Assembly (NCBI GenBank): GCA_028692105.1 | Contig: JAQUYC010000001.1 | Location: 62,001-126,000 of the forward strand | Direction of reading: 5' to 3' | Origin: Eubacteriales bacterium | GTDB taxonomy: Bacteria > Bacillota > Clostridia > Peptostreptococcales > Anaerovoracaceae | DNA length: 64,000 nt | In this document: in pieces, positions 55,207 to 64,000 of the stretch | Layout of the letters: the number at the start of each line of letters is the position of its first letter | Position numbering within the stretch: position 1 is the stretch's first letter | Program-made: the position numbers and the translations under genes | Notes under the pieces: generated by a model | Told to the model about the DNA's origin: nothing | Databases searched by the model: none | What the model saw: only the letters and a program-made list of their open reading frames with translations

Positions 55207-56028
55207 TTAGTACACACGTTTTTTTCCGATCCTGAGGATTACTATAAAACCGATAAGAAATGTCAGAATGCAGTATAATAGTTCCATATTCGTCGGGATC
55301 CCTGGGAAAACCTGAACAAGTGATCCCAGCATAAAGCCGATGATCAGCATATATGTAAACTGAGGATGCCGTTTCATTTCTCTTTCTAAAATTCCTGCTG
55401 TTGTAAAAGTACCGGCCAGAATTCCAATTATCAAAGGTATAAGATAGTAAAGGTTGATTTCCTTGATAGCTAACAAGGTAAGGTCATACATACCCATCAT
55501 AAGAAGAATATATGATGCGCTAATCCCCGGCAATATCAAAGCAATCGCAATGACAATCCCCGCAAGTATCAGCATAATAAAATAATATATATCAAAATGT
55601 TCATTGAGTTGAAAAACACCTTCCGGCAGATATCTGGTCATTATTCCAAGCAAGGCTCCCACACAGGCTACCATGATATTCATGGGCTTTATTCTTGATA
55701 CCTTGACCTTTCGATAAAGCGGAGGAATACTTCCAAGGATCGCACCCATAAAAAGAAACATCATAGGCTTGTTCCACAACGTAATAGCTGTCAGCATAGG
55801 TCTTGAAAACAGCAGGATTCCTATTATTGCCGCAAGTGTAAATGTCGCAAGAAAAATAAAATTTTCTTTCAGATTACGGCGCAGGTCACACAGTGCATGA
55901 ATCAGATCATCATAGATACCCAATATTATGGCCATTGTGCCTCCGCTTGCTCCCGGCACCAGCATTGAAGCTCCTACGATAAATCCTTTAATAAACCTTG
56001 TTGAAGTTCTCTCGTTACCTTTTTCCAT
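55207..56028 (-). CDS. DUF368 membrane protein (polyprenyl phosphate transporter type)
   Basis: A 273-residue protein with about eight helices; FIVGASMLVPGASGGTMAIILG near the start and LILPGISASYILLMMG later are the two family repeats. DUF368 proteins have been reported to move undecaprenyl phosphate across the membrane for cell-wall synthesis. The ATG at 56028 follows AGGAG; an earlier in-frame start at 56076 is less likely. Confidence 0.88.
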   Translation of the reverse strand: MEKGNERTSTRFIKGFIVGASMLVPGASGGTMAIILGIYDDLIHALCDLRRNLKENFIFLATFTLAAIIGILLFSRPMLTAITLWNKPMMFLFMGAILGSIPPLYRKVKVSRIKPMNIMVACVGALLGIMTRYLPEGVFQLNEHFDIYYFIMLILAGIVIAIALILPGISASYILLMMGMYDLTLLAIKEINLYYLIPLIIGILAGTFTTAGILEREMKRHPQFTYMLIIGFMLGSLVQVFPGIPTNMELLYCILTFLIGFIVILRIGKKRVY

Positions 56029-56139
56029 TATTGCTCCTGACGATCTTCCTTTTTCGCTTTTGTGTCTTTCTGACATATCTTTCGTTAAACCCGATAAATG
56101 AACTCCTTCTATTATACATAAAACAAAAAAATGTTACAA

Positions 56140-56850
56140 TCAATCTGATCCTAAGACGCTCAAAAAATCGTCAATCTCAGAGCTTGAGCATTCGTCATAA
56201 TCAGAACAGGGGAACGGTATCCCTAAAGCCTCATATTTTGAAACGCATAGTTTTTTAAAGGGAAGCAGCTCTAACCGCTTCAGATTTGTAAAGAGACCGG
56301 CCGTCGCTGCGATACTCTTTATAGCTTCCGTACTGTTATTCAATCCCGGCACTATAACATGCCTTACCCAAAGCGGGATATCCATCTGCTCTGTCAGCTT
56401 CATAAAATTCAAAACTTCTATCATATCAGCTTTACAGTATCTGCAATATTCTTCTTTTGTCGAAAACTTTAAGTCACAAAGAACCAAATCCGTAAATCTA
56501 AGGACTTCCTTTGCTCCTTGCAGATTGCCTGTGCCGGAAGTATCCAGTGCGGTATGTATACCCTCTTGTTTCAGCCTTTCGAACAGAGAGGCTGTAAATT
56601 CCCATTGAAGCAGCGGCTCCCCGCCGGAAACCGTCACTCCTCCCTCTTTTCCGAAATATGAACGGCAGTTCAATATCTTTTTCACCACTTCATCCGCGCT
56701 GTATTCCTTTCCTCTCAGAAGGTTCCAGGTGTCAGGATTATGGCAATAAACACAGCGCAGATTACAGCCCTGCATAAAAACCACATATCGCAGTCCGGGG
56801 CCATCCACAGCACCCATACTTTGAAACGAATGGATACGGCCGTTCATCAC
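56140..56850 (-). CDS. pflA: Pyruvate formate-lyase activating enzyme
   Basis: A 236-residue radical SAM protein with the cluster motif [14 protein letters not shown] (C-x3-C-x2-C). It makes the glycyl radical on Pfl[14 protein letters not shown] and GLNNSTEAI fit the family. It overlaps the pflB end by 4 nt. Confidence 0.96.
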   Translation of the reverse strand: MMNGRIHSFQSMGAVDGPGLRYVVFMQGCNLRCVYCHNPDTWNLLRGKEYSADEVVKKILNCRSYFGKEGGVTVSGGEPLLQWEFTASLFERLKQEGIHTALDTSGTGNLQGAKEVLRFTDLVLCDLKFSTKEEYCRYCKADMIEVLNFMKLTEQMDIPLWVRHVIVPGLNNSTEAIKSIAATAGLFTNLKRLELLPFKKLCVSKYEALGIPFPCSDYDECSSSEIDDFLSVLGSD

Positions 56851-59078
56851 ATCACCTCATGGAATGTTCTTGCCATCACTTCTCTCTGTTGAAGTTTAGA
56901 AAGCTTATGAAAATTTACTGCATAACCCGATACCCTGATCGTAAGATTGGGGTGTTTTTCCGGATGCTCATATGCCTCCATCAATGTTGCTCTGTTCAAT
57001 ACATTAACATTCAAATGCTGTCCTTTCATTGCGAAGTATCCCCTTAGAATGGAAACAAGATTCGCATATCGTTCTTCCTCACGATTCCCCAAGGCTTGCG
57101 GTACTATTGAAAAGGTGTTTGAGACCCCGTCCTTGCAATAATCATAAGATATTTTTGAAACAGAATTCAAAGATGCAAGTGCGCCGTTTTTCTCGCGCCC
57201 GTGCATTGGGTTGGCTCCGGGTGCAAAGGGCACACCTGCTCCCCTCCCGTCAGGTGTAGCTCCTGTTTTTTTGCCGTAAACAACATTAGAGGTAATAGTC
57301 AATATAGACAGAGTATGTTCCGCATCACGGTATGTTTTATTCCTTTTTAACGCTTCAAAGAATAATTGAACCTGTTCCTGTGCAATTGAATCTACTCTAT
57401 CGTCGTCGTTTCCATAAGCCGGATATTCCCCGGTTATTTCAAAACCTGTTATCAGTCCGGTATTATTACGAATCACCTTTACCTTCCCATATTTGATGGC
57501 AGAAAGAGAATCTGCCAATACAGACAGTCCGGCAATCCCAAATGCCATGAAACGGTGAACATCCGTATCATGCAAAGCCATCTGGGTTTTTTCATAAGCG
57601 TATTTGTCATGCATGTAATGAATGATGTTCATTGCATTGACATACGTTCTGGCCAGCCATTCACGATAAAATGCCATCCCTTCTAAAACCTTTTCATACT
57701 CCAGATATTCTCCTTCATACGGTCTTTGTTCCGGTGCTGTCTGATCCCCGCTCATTTCGTCGCGGCCTCCATTAAGACTCATGAGCAGAAGCTTAGGCAG
57801 ATTAGATCTGGCTCCGAAGAACTGCATATCTTTTCCTACTCTCATGGCAGAAACACAGCAGGCAATGGCGTAATCGTCGCCAAAAGAAGACCGCATCAGA
57901 TCATCATTTTCATATTGAATCGCATCGGTATCACACGATACCTTTGCGATATAACGCATAAAGCTTTGTGGCAGCTTATCCGACCATAAAACAGTAAGAT
58001 TTGGTTCTGCTGACGGCCCTAAATTATATAGTGTATGCAGGATTCGATATGAATTCTTCGTGACAAGGGTTCTTCCGTCTTCTCCTGTTCCTCCCACTGC
58101 CTCAGTAATCCACATTGGATCTCCCGCAAAGAGTTCATTATAAGCCGGGGTCCGTAAATGTCTGGCCATACGCAGTTTCATCACAAAATCGTCCACAATT
58201 TCCTGAGCCTGCTCTTCCGTAATTATGTTGTCTTTCAAGTCTCTTTCAAAATAGATATCAAGAAATGTGGATACTCTGCCCAAGCTCATAGCCGCTCCAT
58301 TTTGCTCTTTAATAGAGCCAAGATATCCGAAGTATAACCATTGGACTGCTTCTTTTGCGGTGGCAGCCGGATTTGAAATATCAATTCCGTACATGTTTGC
58401 CATTTCCTTCAGCTTATTTAAAAAATTTATCTGCTGATACAGTTCCTCCAGTCGGCGGATATTGTCTACGTCCATGTCCCTGCGGCCAAGCTCCTGTTTG
58501 TCCTTTTTTTTCTCATTAATCAGCAGATCGATGCCATAAAGTGCGACTCTTCGATAATCTCCGATTATCCTTCCCCTTCCATAAGCATCAGGCAGACCTG
58601 TAATGATGCCGCTTTTGCGTGCCGCCTTGATTTCATCTGTATAAACACGAAAAACGCCATCGTTATGCGTCGTCCTATATTGAAATTCCGTTTCAATCTT
58701 ATTTGAGATCTTGTATCCGTATGCTTCACAGGCATTTTTTGTCATATTTAAACCGCCGAATGGATTTACGCCCCTCTTCAGAGGACGGTCCGTCTGAAGT
58801 CCTACTATGATCTCTTGTTCCTTATCCAGATAGCCCGGCTGATAATTTGTCAGAGAACTGACAGTCTGCGTGTCTATGTCAAGCACGCCGCCAAATTCCT
58901 GTTCCAATAAAAACAGATGGTTCAGCTTTTTCATTAGCTTTTTTGTCCGTTCTGTAGGACCCGCAAGAAAAGCTTCATTTCCCTCATAGGGAGTATAATT
59001 GGTCTGAATAAAGTTCCTTACATCGATTTCATTTTTCCAGTTCCCTTCATTAAATCCATTCCATTCTGAGTAATTCAT
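56847..59078 (-). CDS. pflB: Formate C-acetyltransferase (pyruvate formate-lyase)
   Basis: A 743-residue glycyl radical enzyme splitting pyruvate with CoA into acetyl-CoA and formate. The active-site Cys pair is in [13 protein letters not shown] and the C-terminal glycyl radical motif is RVSGYAVNF. It is followed by pflA. A ZTP (pfl) riboswitch and a strong promoter precede it, linking expression to one-carbon folate status. Confidence 0.97.
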   Translation of the reverse strand: MNYSEWNGFNEGNWKNEIDVRNFIQTNYTPYEGNEAFLAGPTERTKKLMKKLNHLFLLEQEFGGVLDIDTQTVSSLTNYQPGYLDKEQEIIVGLQTDRPLKRGVNPFGGLNMTKNACEAYGYKISNKIETEFQYRTTHNDGVFRVYTDEIKAARKSGIITGLPDAYGRGRIIGDYRRVALYGIDLLINEKKKDKQELGRRDMDVDNIRRLEELYQQINFLNKLKEMANMYGIDISNPAATAKEAVQWLYFGYLGSIKEQNGAAMSLGRVSTFLDIYFERDLKDNIITEEQAQEIVDDFVMKLRMARHLRTPAYNELFAGDPMWITEAVGGTGEDGRTLVTKNSYRILHTLYNLGPSAEPNLTVLWSDKLPQSFMRYIAKVSCDTDAIQYENDDLMRSSFGDDYAIACCVSAMRVGKDMQFFGARSNLPKLLLMSLNGGRDEMSGDQTAPEQRPYEGEYLEYEKVLEGMAFYREWLARTYVNAMNIIHYMHDKYAYEKTQMALHDTDVHRFMAFGIAGLSVLADSLSAIKYGKVKVIRNNTGLITGFEITGEYPAYGNDDDRVDSIAQEQVQLFFEALKRNKTYRDAEHTLSILTITSNVVYGKKTGATPDGRGAGVPFAPGANPMHGREKNGALASLNSVSKISYDYCKDGVSNTFSIVPQALGNREEERYANLVSILRGYFAMKGQHLNVNVLNRATLMEAYEHPEKHPNLTIRVSGYAVNFHKLSKLQQREVMARTFHEVM

Positions 59079-59197
59079 TTATAAACTCCTTCCATATAAA
59101 CAAAAATATTTAAATGATACCCTGCTCTTCGTTTATCATACCGGTGATTCCGCCAAGGTGCCGCTATTAAAGCGGTGCGGTAATCGCAGATATTAAT

Positions 59198-59302
59198 AAA
59201 AAAGAGCAACATTCGGTATCAACCAAATATTGCCCAGACGGTCGGCGCACTCAGATCTTCATTCCCCTGTGGTTCCCCACAATTACCCGTCAGTAATGAA
59301 GT
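59198..59302 (-). ncRNA. ZTP (pfl-type) riboswitch with terminator
   Basis: On the minus strand P1 (CTTCATT/AATGAAG) encloses ACTGACGGG, a GTGG/CCAC stem and AGGGG; then a linker and the conserved GCGCCGACCGTCTGGGCA of ZTP/ZMP aptamers. The GGGCA end is shared with a 13-bp terminator (GGGCAATATTTGG / CCGAATGTTGCTC) followed by six U. Ligand binding would hold GGGCA in the aptamer and prevent termination, raising pflB expression when 10-formyl-folate is short. Confidence 0.92.
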
Positions 59303-59317
59303 CTGCTATTCTTTTAG

Positions 59318-59397
59318 CAGTAGAAATCTACAAGTAAAACTTGTGATCTCTTTGCATAAGTTCGCCATCAATTTATTCATAAATTGGGTGAACTAGT
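59318..59397. repeat. Composite intergenic hairpin, modules A then B
   Basis: GCAGTAGAAATCTACAAG, loop, CTTGTGATC (module A) followed by TTTGCATAAGTTCGCC, AT, CAATTTA, TTCA, TAAATTG, GGTGAACTAGTA (module B). Here both modules occur side by side. The element is inside the transcribed leader between the pflB promoter and the riboswitch. Confidence 0.75.
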
Positions 59398-59405
59398 ATA
59401 TGATG

Positions 59406-59435
59406 ATTATATTATACGGTAAGTAGTGTTGTCAA
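59406..59435 (-). promoter_or_regulatory. Sigma-A promoter of pflBA
   Basis: On the minus strand TTGACA, 18 nt, TATAAT. The leader from about 59399 to 59078 (some 320 nt) contains the repeat and the riboswitch. Confidence 0.8.
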
Positions 59436-59480
59436 TCAGACAAATCAAGAAAACCTCCTGCAAGGCCGGACGATCTTAGT

Positions 59481-59508
59481 ACCTTTTGGTTATAACCGGC
59501 ATATATTA
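59481..59508 (+). promoter_or_regulatory. Possible sigma-K type promoter of the Cys-rich small ORF
   Basis: ACC, 16 nt, CATATATTA fits the mother-cell late sigma-K pattern (AC, about 16-17 nt, CATAnnnTA), about 25 nt before the small ORF start. No good sigma-A promoter was seen there. Confidence 0.4.
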
Positions 59509-59532
59509 AAGTAACAGAATGGAGGTTGTGTT

Positions 59533-59667
59533 ATGTATTGTATTATCCCATTGTTGTTGGGCTTCGTTGCCGGCAAGAGCTGCAACTCTGACCGAGGTTG
59601 TCATAATAACTGCAGAAGATGCTGCAGAGTTGAAAAAACTTTGATAAAAGACTGCCGCGGCAGATGA
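59533..59667 (+). CDS. Cysteine-rich 44-residue peptide
   Basis: A small ORF beginning MYCIIPLLLGFVAGKSC and containing seven cysteines (3, 17, 23, 27, 30, 31, 41), with RRCC and His24 in the middle. GGAGG lies 7 nt before the ATG and a terminator hairpin follows. Strong translation signals plus a candidate sigma-K promoter suggest a small spore coat or metal-binding peptide. No family is recognised. Confidence 0.65.
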   Translation: MYCIIPLLLGFVAGKSCNSDRGCHNNCRRCCRVEKTLIKDCRGR

Positions 59668-59681
59668 TATGATTACAAAAC

Positions 59682-59725
59682 AGGGGTTCCTCTTATGATT
59701 ACTATCATCGAGGTTCCCCTTTTTA
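59682..59725 (+). terminator. Intrinsic terminator of the small Cys-rich ORF
   Basis: GGGG/CCCC and CCTC/GAGG arms with a symmetrical TT internal loop, an inner ATGAT/ATCAT stem, then a T-run. Confidence 0.75.
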
Positions 59726-59766
59726 TTTTTTTACTTTAGCAACTTGACAGATATTAACGTCAGGAT

Positions 59767-61023
59767 TTACTTTTTCTCATTTATCCCTTCATAATTTGCA
59801 GATATGGATTGATTCTTCTCCATCATTATGTGTCCTGATTCATACGGCTTCCCTTCCACAGTCAGAATGAGTTCTTCCGCATTATAATAAAGACAGAATG
59901 TATTGGTGATGCTTTGCAGGATCGCTGCTTCATAAGCAGTTCCGGCATTCATTTCCGCCATAAAAGCCGAATTAAGGTCGAGCCTCACTATATTCTCATC
60001 ATCAAGAGTTAGACTTCTGATTGCAGTATTTGTTGTGAAAACATCGCCTAAGGATTCACCGGCAGCTTCTTTGTAAGCTTCTTCAAGTACACTATCTGTG
60101 CTGTCATTTGTTTTAAATGATACTCCCTTTGTTTTATAGTAGATTTTTTCGCTGTCCAAATCCGGAAAATAGAATTGAATCATCTGTGTATTTGTGCTGT
60201 TTTCTTCAATTGACTTCAAAGAAGAACTGACTTCCATTCCATTTGCCTGATAGACTGTTTTTACCAGACCAGTACCGATGGCGTAATAGTCGATCGTGAT
60301 GCCATCGTTTCCCTCGGTGGTCACTTCAATAGCTTCAAATTTTTCCATAGGAGTATCTACTTCCGTGTTCACCTTTGTAATGCTTCTTACTCTTCCGTCA
60401 GGCAAATTCCAGGATGTCCCCTTTTTTAACGGCTCCATAAGCAGTATTTCCTGTGCATTATTCCGCTCATCAAGAAAGTCAGACCTGTGATATACTTCTC
60501 CCTTGAAAAATACCCTTGCAATTTTTCCGTCACTAATCTCATAGACATTGACAAGTGCGCTTCCTCCATTGTCTACTCTTTGCTGCACCCGATTATCCGT
60601 ACAGTAATCGTTGAAAACTTGATAACTTGCAAATTCGTTGCCTATTCCTTTATAAATATATTTTGTATTTTCCTTAATTGGGAAATAGTCTGCAGCATTT
60701 TTTACGACATCCTCTTGCAAAACAAGTCTAACACCTGTAACCTGCACCGGATAACTCTCTTTGATTTCGGGCAATATGGTTATATCTATTATTTGTCCTT
60801 CTGATAATTCAAAGTCATATTCTGCATTGCTCAAGTCCACGCTCGCCTTGTCAAAAGTTTCGAAATCAATAGTTTTAACCAGTATACTGTTATCGGACAC
60901 TGACTTGATTTCCGCCGAAAAAGTAATCGTATCCTTTGTGCCGCAGGCTGTAAGAAATGCCAAAATCAAAAGACACATAGATATAAAATAACATATTTTG
61001 CTGATGTTTTTTATCATTCTCAC
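59767..61023 (-). CDS. GerMN-domain lipoprotein
   Basis: A 418-residue lipoprotein (signal ending FLTACG). The middle region is unassigned. Residues about 285-405 form a GerMN domain (VRLDLNSAFMAEMNAG; AILQSITNTFCLYYNAEEL; VEGKP), as in GerM sporulation and germination proteins. A GTG start at 61023 is supported by GGGGGTGAG. It may have a role in spore envelope assembly. Confidence 0.8.
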   Translation of the reverse strand: MRMIKNISKICYFISMCLLILAFLTACGTKDTITFSAEIKSVSDNSILVKTIDFETFDKASVDLSNAEYDFELSEGQIIDITILPEIKESYPVQVTGVRLVLQEDVVKNAADYFPIKENTKYIYKGIGNEFASYQVFNDYCTDNRVQQRVDNGGSALVNVYEISDGKIARVFFKGEVYHRSDFLDERNNAQEILLMEPLKKGTSWNLPDGRVRSITKVNTEVDTPMEKFEAIEVTTEGNDGITIDYYAIGTGLVKTVYQANGMEVSSSLKSIEENSTNTQMIQFYFPDLDSEKIYYKTKGVSFKTNDSTDSVLEEAYKEAAGESLGDVFTTNTAIRSLTLDDENIVRLDLNSAFMAEMNAGTAYEAAILQSITNTFCLYYNAEELILTVEGKPYESGHIMMEKNQSISANYEGINEKK

Positions 61024-61188
61024 TAAAATCTCACCCCCTATAATCTATTTTCCCACAATACCATAAATCCATTCATCATAATGGCAGCTTTTTATTCTAT
61101 GAGAAATGAAAGCGGCCCTGAAAACCGATACATCTTCAGAGCATTCCTGATTATGATGTTATTGTGAGAAATTCGGGGATATAACTGA

Positions 61189-61686
61189 TTACAGCAAATT
61201 AACATTACAGCACGGATAAAAGGTCCCGCATCCGATATGCTGTCCGGAATTTCCTGCAGGTTGAGATCTATAGTCATCCGGCCATTCATGGATGATCATC
61301 GCTCTTCCAAAAATCTCTTCGGGTTTGAATCTATCAGAATAAACAACCATAAAAGCATGACCATAGTACGCCATAAGCACAGGAAGGTCGCCTGAATGAA
61401 ACGGATGAGGCTGTTCCGGAACTGCTGAGTAATGACCTCCTACGTCATGAAAGCCGACATATCCGTTTCCCGGTGTGCATGGACCATGCTGATGAATGTG
61501 AAAACCGTAAAAACCTGAAAATGGTATTCCTTCCACATCCGCAACAATCAAAGACCCGTCAAGGAACGGATAAACATAAACATCACCGGTCAAGTGATGG
61601 ATTTCTGAGTTGCCTATTATATGAGCACAGGCAACCGGACTATTAAGCATAGTTTGATACATTAATTGTACTGTTTGATCTATCAT
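61189..61686 (-). CDS. sodC: Cu/Zn superoxide dismutase-like protein
   Basis: A 165-residue protein of the SodC family. Metal ligands are HIHQH (63, 65), GGHYS (85), HPFHSGD (94, 97, 100) and IIHEWPDD (133). The usual active-site Arg in the GxRxxCG segment is His150 (GQHIGCG). No signal peptide is visible, which is unusual for this mostly extracytoplasmic enzyme; the protein may instead be spore or coat associated. Catalytic activity is uncertain. AGGAGG precedes the ATG. Confidence 0.85.
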   Translation of the reverse strand: MIDQTVQLMYQTMLNSPVACAHIIGNSEIHHLTGDVYVYPFLDGSLIVADVEGIPFSGFYGFHIHQHGPCTPGNGYVGFHDVGGHYSAVPEQPHPFHSGDLPVLMAYYGHAFMVVYSDRFKPEEIFGRAMIIHEWPDDYRSQPAGNSGQHIGCGTFYPCCNVNLL

Positions 61687-61721
61687 AGAAAAACCCCTCC
61701 TTTTCAGGGCTAACTGGATAA

Positions 61722-61764
61722 CTGCAAAGCCGTTTTATTTTCAAACGCAATTACTGCTTTGCAG
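61722..61764. terminator. Inverted repeat between sodC and the phosphoesterase gene
   Basis: CTGCAAAGC / GCTTTGCAG arms with an inner CGTTT/AAACG stem. It lacks a U-run in the minus direction, so it may be a processing or stability hairpin rather than a terminator. Confidence 0.4.
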
Positions 61765-61800
61765 CTGTCGCTATATTTTATGTCACAAATACCCCGGCTT

Positions 61801-62706
61801 CTATGCACAGAAATCCTGCAGCTTTTTGGGGCCGGAAACAATATCCTTACCTACATACAATAAACCGTCTTCTTTTACCTTTACCCCCCACTTGACCAGC
61901 GAAATTTCACCTCGGTCAATTTCTATACCGGTGATAAAAACAGGATGGACACAGCTTCCATCGTTGAAATACAAGGGTTCACCTTTTTCGGCATACATTG
62001 GTCTATGGTTATGGCCTGCTACCAGTATATGATTTGTTTCTATAACCCACTCAGTCAGTTTTTTTCCGACGTTTTCCTTCTTCTCATGATTTTGTGCGGG
62101 GCTTGTAGGATTATTTACTCCAAATAACTCCAAGGGTTTCCATAGGTATCGCACCAAAAATCTGCTGAGCCTCCAAAATCTGCTATTCAGTTCATCCACC
62201 TGATGCCCATGAACAAGCAAAATCTCCTTATTGTTGAATTGGCTGTCATTGCCGGTGTACCTCAGGACCAAACCCTCGTGAATCTGAATATTTTCAAACA
62301 GGGGAAGGCTTCTTTTGCCTCGCTTATCATAGTATGAATATAGATTTGCTCTCACATATTTTACGCTGCGTTTCACTATATCGTGGTTTCCATATATAAA
62401 ATACAGTCGATTATCCAGATAAAACTCTCTCAACAGCAGAAACACATCAAGATGTGCCGCGATAATACCCGAAAGTAATTTATTTTCCCAAAGTTCGTCC
62501 CCATCCCCGATTTCTATATAGGTAAAACCTTCATTATAGTAATGGTTCAGGGCAGAAAGATATATATTTTCGTTCTTAATGAAATCATCTGCCTGGCTTC
62601 CGTTCCCCCTATGGCAATCACTCATAAGTATAATCTTTGAGGAATCATCAAAGGATACACGTTCTGCTGACTCGAAAATTTGGGATAAACGTTTAAATGA
62701 ATTCAT
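61801..62706 (-). CDS. Metallophosphoesterase
   Basis: A 301-residue calcineurin-type phosphoesterase. Metal motifs SDCHRG, GDGDELWE, GNHD, HGHQVD and GHNHRP are present in order. The C-terminus adds a small beta region. Substrate unknown; the early DCHRGNGSQADDF is like UDP-diacylglucosamine hydrolase-type enzymes but not diagnostic. AGGAGG precedes the start. Confidence 0.88.
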   Translation of the reverse strand: MNSFKRLSQIFESAERVSFDDSSKIILMSDCHRGNGSQADDFIKNENIYLSALNHYYNEGFTYIEIGDGDELWENKLLSGIIAAHLDVFLLLREFYLDNRLYFIYGNHDIVKRSVKYVRANLYSYYDKRGKRSLPLFENIQIHEGLVLRYTGNDSQFNNKEILLVHGHQVDELNSRFWRLSRFLVRYLWKPLELFGVNNPTSPAQNHEKKENVGKKLTEWVIETNHILVAGHNHRPMYAEKGEPLYFNDGSCVHPVFITGIEIDRGEISLVKWGVKVKEDGLLYVGKDIVSGPKKLQDFCA

Positions 62707-62728
62707 TTTTAGGCCTCCTATTCATTTA

Positions 62729-63682
62729 TCACAAATATTTTTTCAGCTGGTCAAAAGGCTTAACAATTATTCTTGTTTTTCCAAATGTCATAAGCGCTTC
62801 ATACAAAAGCGGCTCTTTTTCACGTATAGCCCTCAACTTATCATGCCAGCAATCATATTCTCCGGTTATTTCCATGAATCGATTACAAATACGCTCATTA
62901 TTTCTTTGAATGATCCAATCTGTTTCTTCTGTTCTGGTAAGCGGCTGTGGCGTGTGTGTTTTATCAAACATGAATTCAACTGAGATGCCATTGGTCAGGA
63001 TTTCATATGCCGGGTACCCGTTCTTTATCATTCCCTTGATAAAATTCATGCACATTGTCGTATTATTAAAAGTGATCCTCACATGCATTGAAAGTTCTTC
63101 GGGTTCTGAAAATTTACCGGGCATGAATCCTGTTAACCACCAATGTTTTCCTTCCCTGTGAAAAAGTACACTGTCATTTTTAATCAGAGAAAAAGCAATA
63201 TGCGGCTGCTCTGCCTTATCAGCGCAGCGGTAAAAAGTACCGTTGAACAGATTTGGAATAGACAAATCCGCCCCCTCCGCCAGATAAACGCCGATCTCCG
63301 CACCTGTGTTTAGATAATACTGCCCTTTCCAGAGCTGGATAAGCCACCTTTTCCCGGCATATTCAAAGGTTATTGGTTCCGAATCAATGATCATCCCCGA
63401 AGGAGCTGCTGCTTCATCATACAAACGACAATATCCAAACTTTTTCTGCCATGCATCTATCCTTGAATAGAATATATCCTGGCATGGATCATATGCATAT
63501 CCGGCATCACCAAGCAGTTTTTTGAATTCCTTAATATCTGCATCGGTTTTCGAAGCGCTCGGTTTCGGATGCAGATTTCTGAGAATACGGTAAACAAAAA
63601 AGGCAAATATTATCAACAAAACTATAATCGAGGAAATAAGAAGAAAATCTGTCCCCAATTGAGTTTTGAATATATCAAACAT
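62729..63682 (-). CDS. DUF4474 membrane-anchored protein
   Basis: A 317-residue protein with one N-terminal membrane helix (FLLISSIIVLLIIFAFFVYRIL) and a conserved domain (LGDAGYAYDPCQDIFYSR; ITFEYAGKRWLIQLWKGQYY; VYLAEGADL) found in clostridia as DUF4474. No enzymatic role known. It precedes the metallophosphoesterase by 22 nt, so they are likely co-transcribed. Confidence 0.75.
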   Translation of the reverse strand: MFDIFKTQLGTDFLLISSIIVLLIIFAFFVYRILRNLHPKPSASKTDADIKEFKKLLGDAGYAYDPCQDIFYSRIDAWQKKFGYCRLYDEAAAPSGMIIDSEPITFEYAGKRWLIQLWKGQYYLNTGAEIGVYLAEGADLSIPNLFNGTFYRCADKAEQPHIAFSLIKNDSVLFHREGKHWWLTGFMPGKFSEPEELSMHVRITFNNTTMCMNFIKGMIKNGYPAYEILTNGISVEFMFDKTHTPQPLTRTEETDWIIQRNNERICNRFMEITGEYDCWHDKLRAIREKEPLLYEALMTFGKTRIIVKPFDQLKKYL

Positions 63683-63747
63683 AAACCGTCACTCCATATC
63701 AATTTTTCTTTATACTATTCCGGATTGGCGTTTTATGTTAAAACACA

Positions 63748-63787
63748 AAGGCAATATCGCGGGATATTAGCTCCGCTATATTGCCTT
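63748..63787. terminator. Hairpin upstream of the DUF4474 gene
   Basis: AAGGCAATAT / ATATTGCCTT arms with an inner GCGG/CCGC stem. It may terminate a minus-strand gene lying beyond the right edge. Confidence 0.55.
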
Positions 63788-63828
63788 AAGTTAAATTTAT
63801 TTATTAAACTTTAAAATTTTATGATTTT

Positions 63829-63899
63829 GGTTTTCAGCTAATGCTTTGCACGAAGAAAAGCATGGTTATGGATCCGGTTTGCTTTTCTATCTGAAAACC
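63829..63899. repeat. Long inverted repeat near the right edge
   Basis: GGTTTTCAG / CTGAAAACC arms with an inner AAAGCA-type stem. The right arm (TATCTGAAAACCTT) recurs in the hairpin after pyrE. The 318 nt from 63683 to the window end hold no gene that I can see apart from these two hairpins. Confidence 0.45.
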
Positions 63900-64000
63900 T
63901 TGAATAAAATTTATTAAAGTTTGAATTCCGAAAACTGATTCACTGTATTGCCTTTTAATTTATCTTGCGATCAACTCACAAACAGCATTGGAAAATGCCA

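Noticed and set aside
1..64000. tRNA, rRNA, prophage or complete insertion sequences
   Set aside because: No cloverleaf-like sequence, ribosomal RNA stretch, transposase, integrase or phage structural gene was recognised on either strand.

Overview
This is a 64 kb chromosomal stretch from an AT-rich, endospore-forming, anaerobic Firmicute, most likely of class Clostridia. The evidence is strong AGGAGG-type ribosome binding sites, sporulation and germination genes (cwlJ/gerQ-like pair, a GerA/SpoVAF-like protein, a GerMN lipoprotein, a SigI/RsgI pair), strict-anaerobe metabolism (pyruvate formate-lyase, sodium-pumping decarboxylase subunits) and a Gram-positive extracellular electron transfer locus. 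No rRNA, tRNA, phage or intact insertion sequence was seen. Most genes lie on the minus strand.

Layout. 0-2 kb: the end of an unknown gene, then a sodium-pump decarboxylase operon (biotinyl carrier, a 32-residue peptide, gamma-like and beta subunits) with no carboxyltransferase. 2-8 kb: pyruvate kinase, phosphofructokinase and DnaE in one run. 8-11.5 kb: a 2H phosphoesterase, a cwlJ-gerQ pair and a germination membrane protein. 11.6-17.9 kb: a pyrimidine operon, pyrB-pyrI-pyrC-pyrF-pyrK-pyrD-pyrE, behind a sigma-A-type promoter, a short leader ORF and an intrinsic terminator arranged like the enterobacterial pyrBI attenuator. 18-27 kb: MscS channel, DEAD-box helicase, FeoA/FeoB, TypA, an amidase and a methyltransferase. 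27-36 kb: an accessory patch with a GH18 enzyme, stalk-domain proteins, an antitoxin with a truncated toxin, a decayed gene, a BlaI/BlaR1-type pair with a clear operator, and LemA/DUF2207. 36-43 kb: Ung, a radical SAM enzyme, PFL/ACT proteins, a CoA-binding protein and an amino-acid permease.

43-50 kb holds an apparently complete core of the flavin-based extracellular electron transfer (EET) locus known from Listeria: type II NADH dehydrogenase, polyprenyl synthase, quinone prenyltransferase, EetA, EetB, a PplA-like lipoprotein with two potential flavinylation sites, and an ApbE-type flavin transferase. Together they would carry electrons from NADH through a dedicated quinone to a flavinylated surface lipoprotein. 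50-56 kb: a rubrerythrin-like protein, sigI-rsgI, a FAD/Rieske protein, and an unrecognised structured RNA of about 470 nt with its own promoter and terminator and four tandem 45-48 nt units. 56-64 kb: pflA/pflB behind a ZTP (pfl) riboswitch, a cysteine-rich small ORF, a GerMN lipoprotein, a Cu/Zn superoxide dismutase-like protein, a metallophosphoesterase and a DUF4474 protein.

A family of short intergenic hairpins (two related modules, A and B) recurs at seven places. The best candidates for undescribed biology are the tandem-repeat RNA at 54.7-55.2 kb, the pyr leader attenuator and the dispersed hairpin family. The EET locus is the most important recognisable system.
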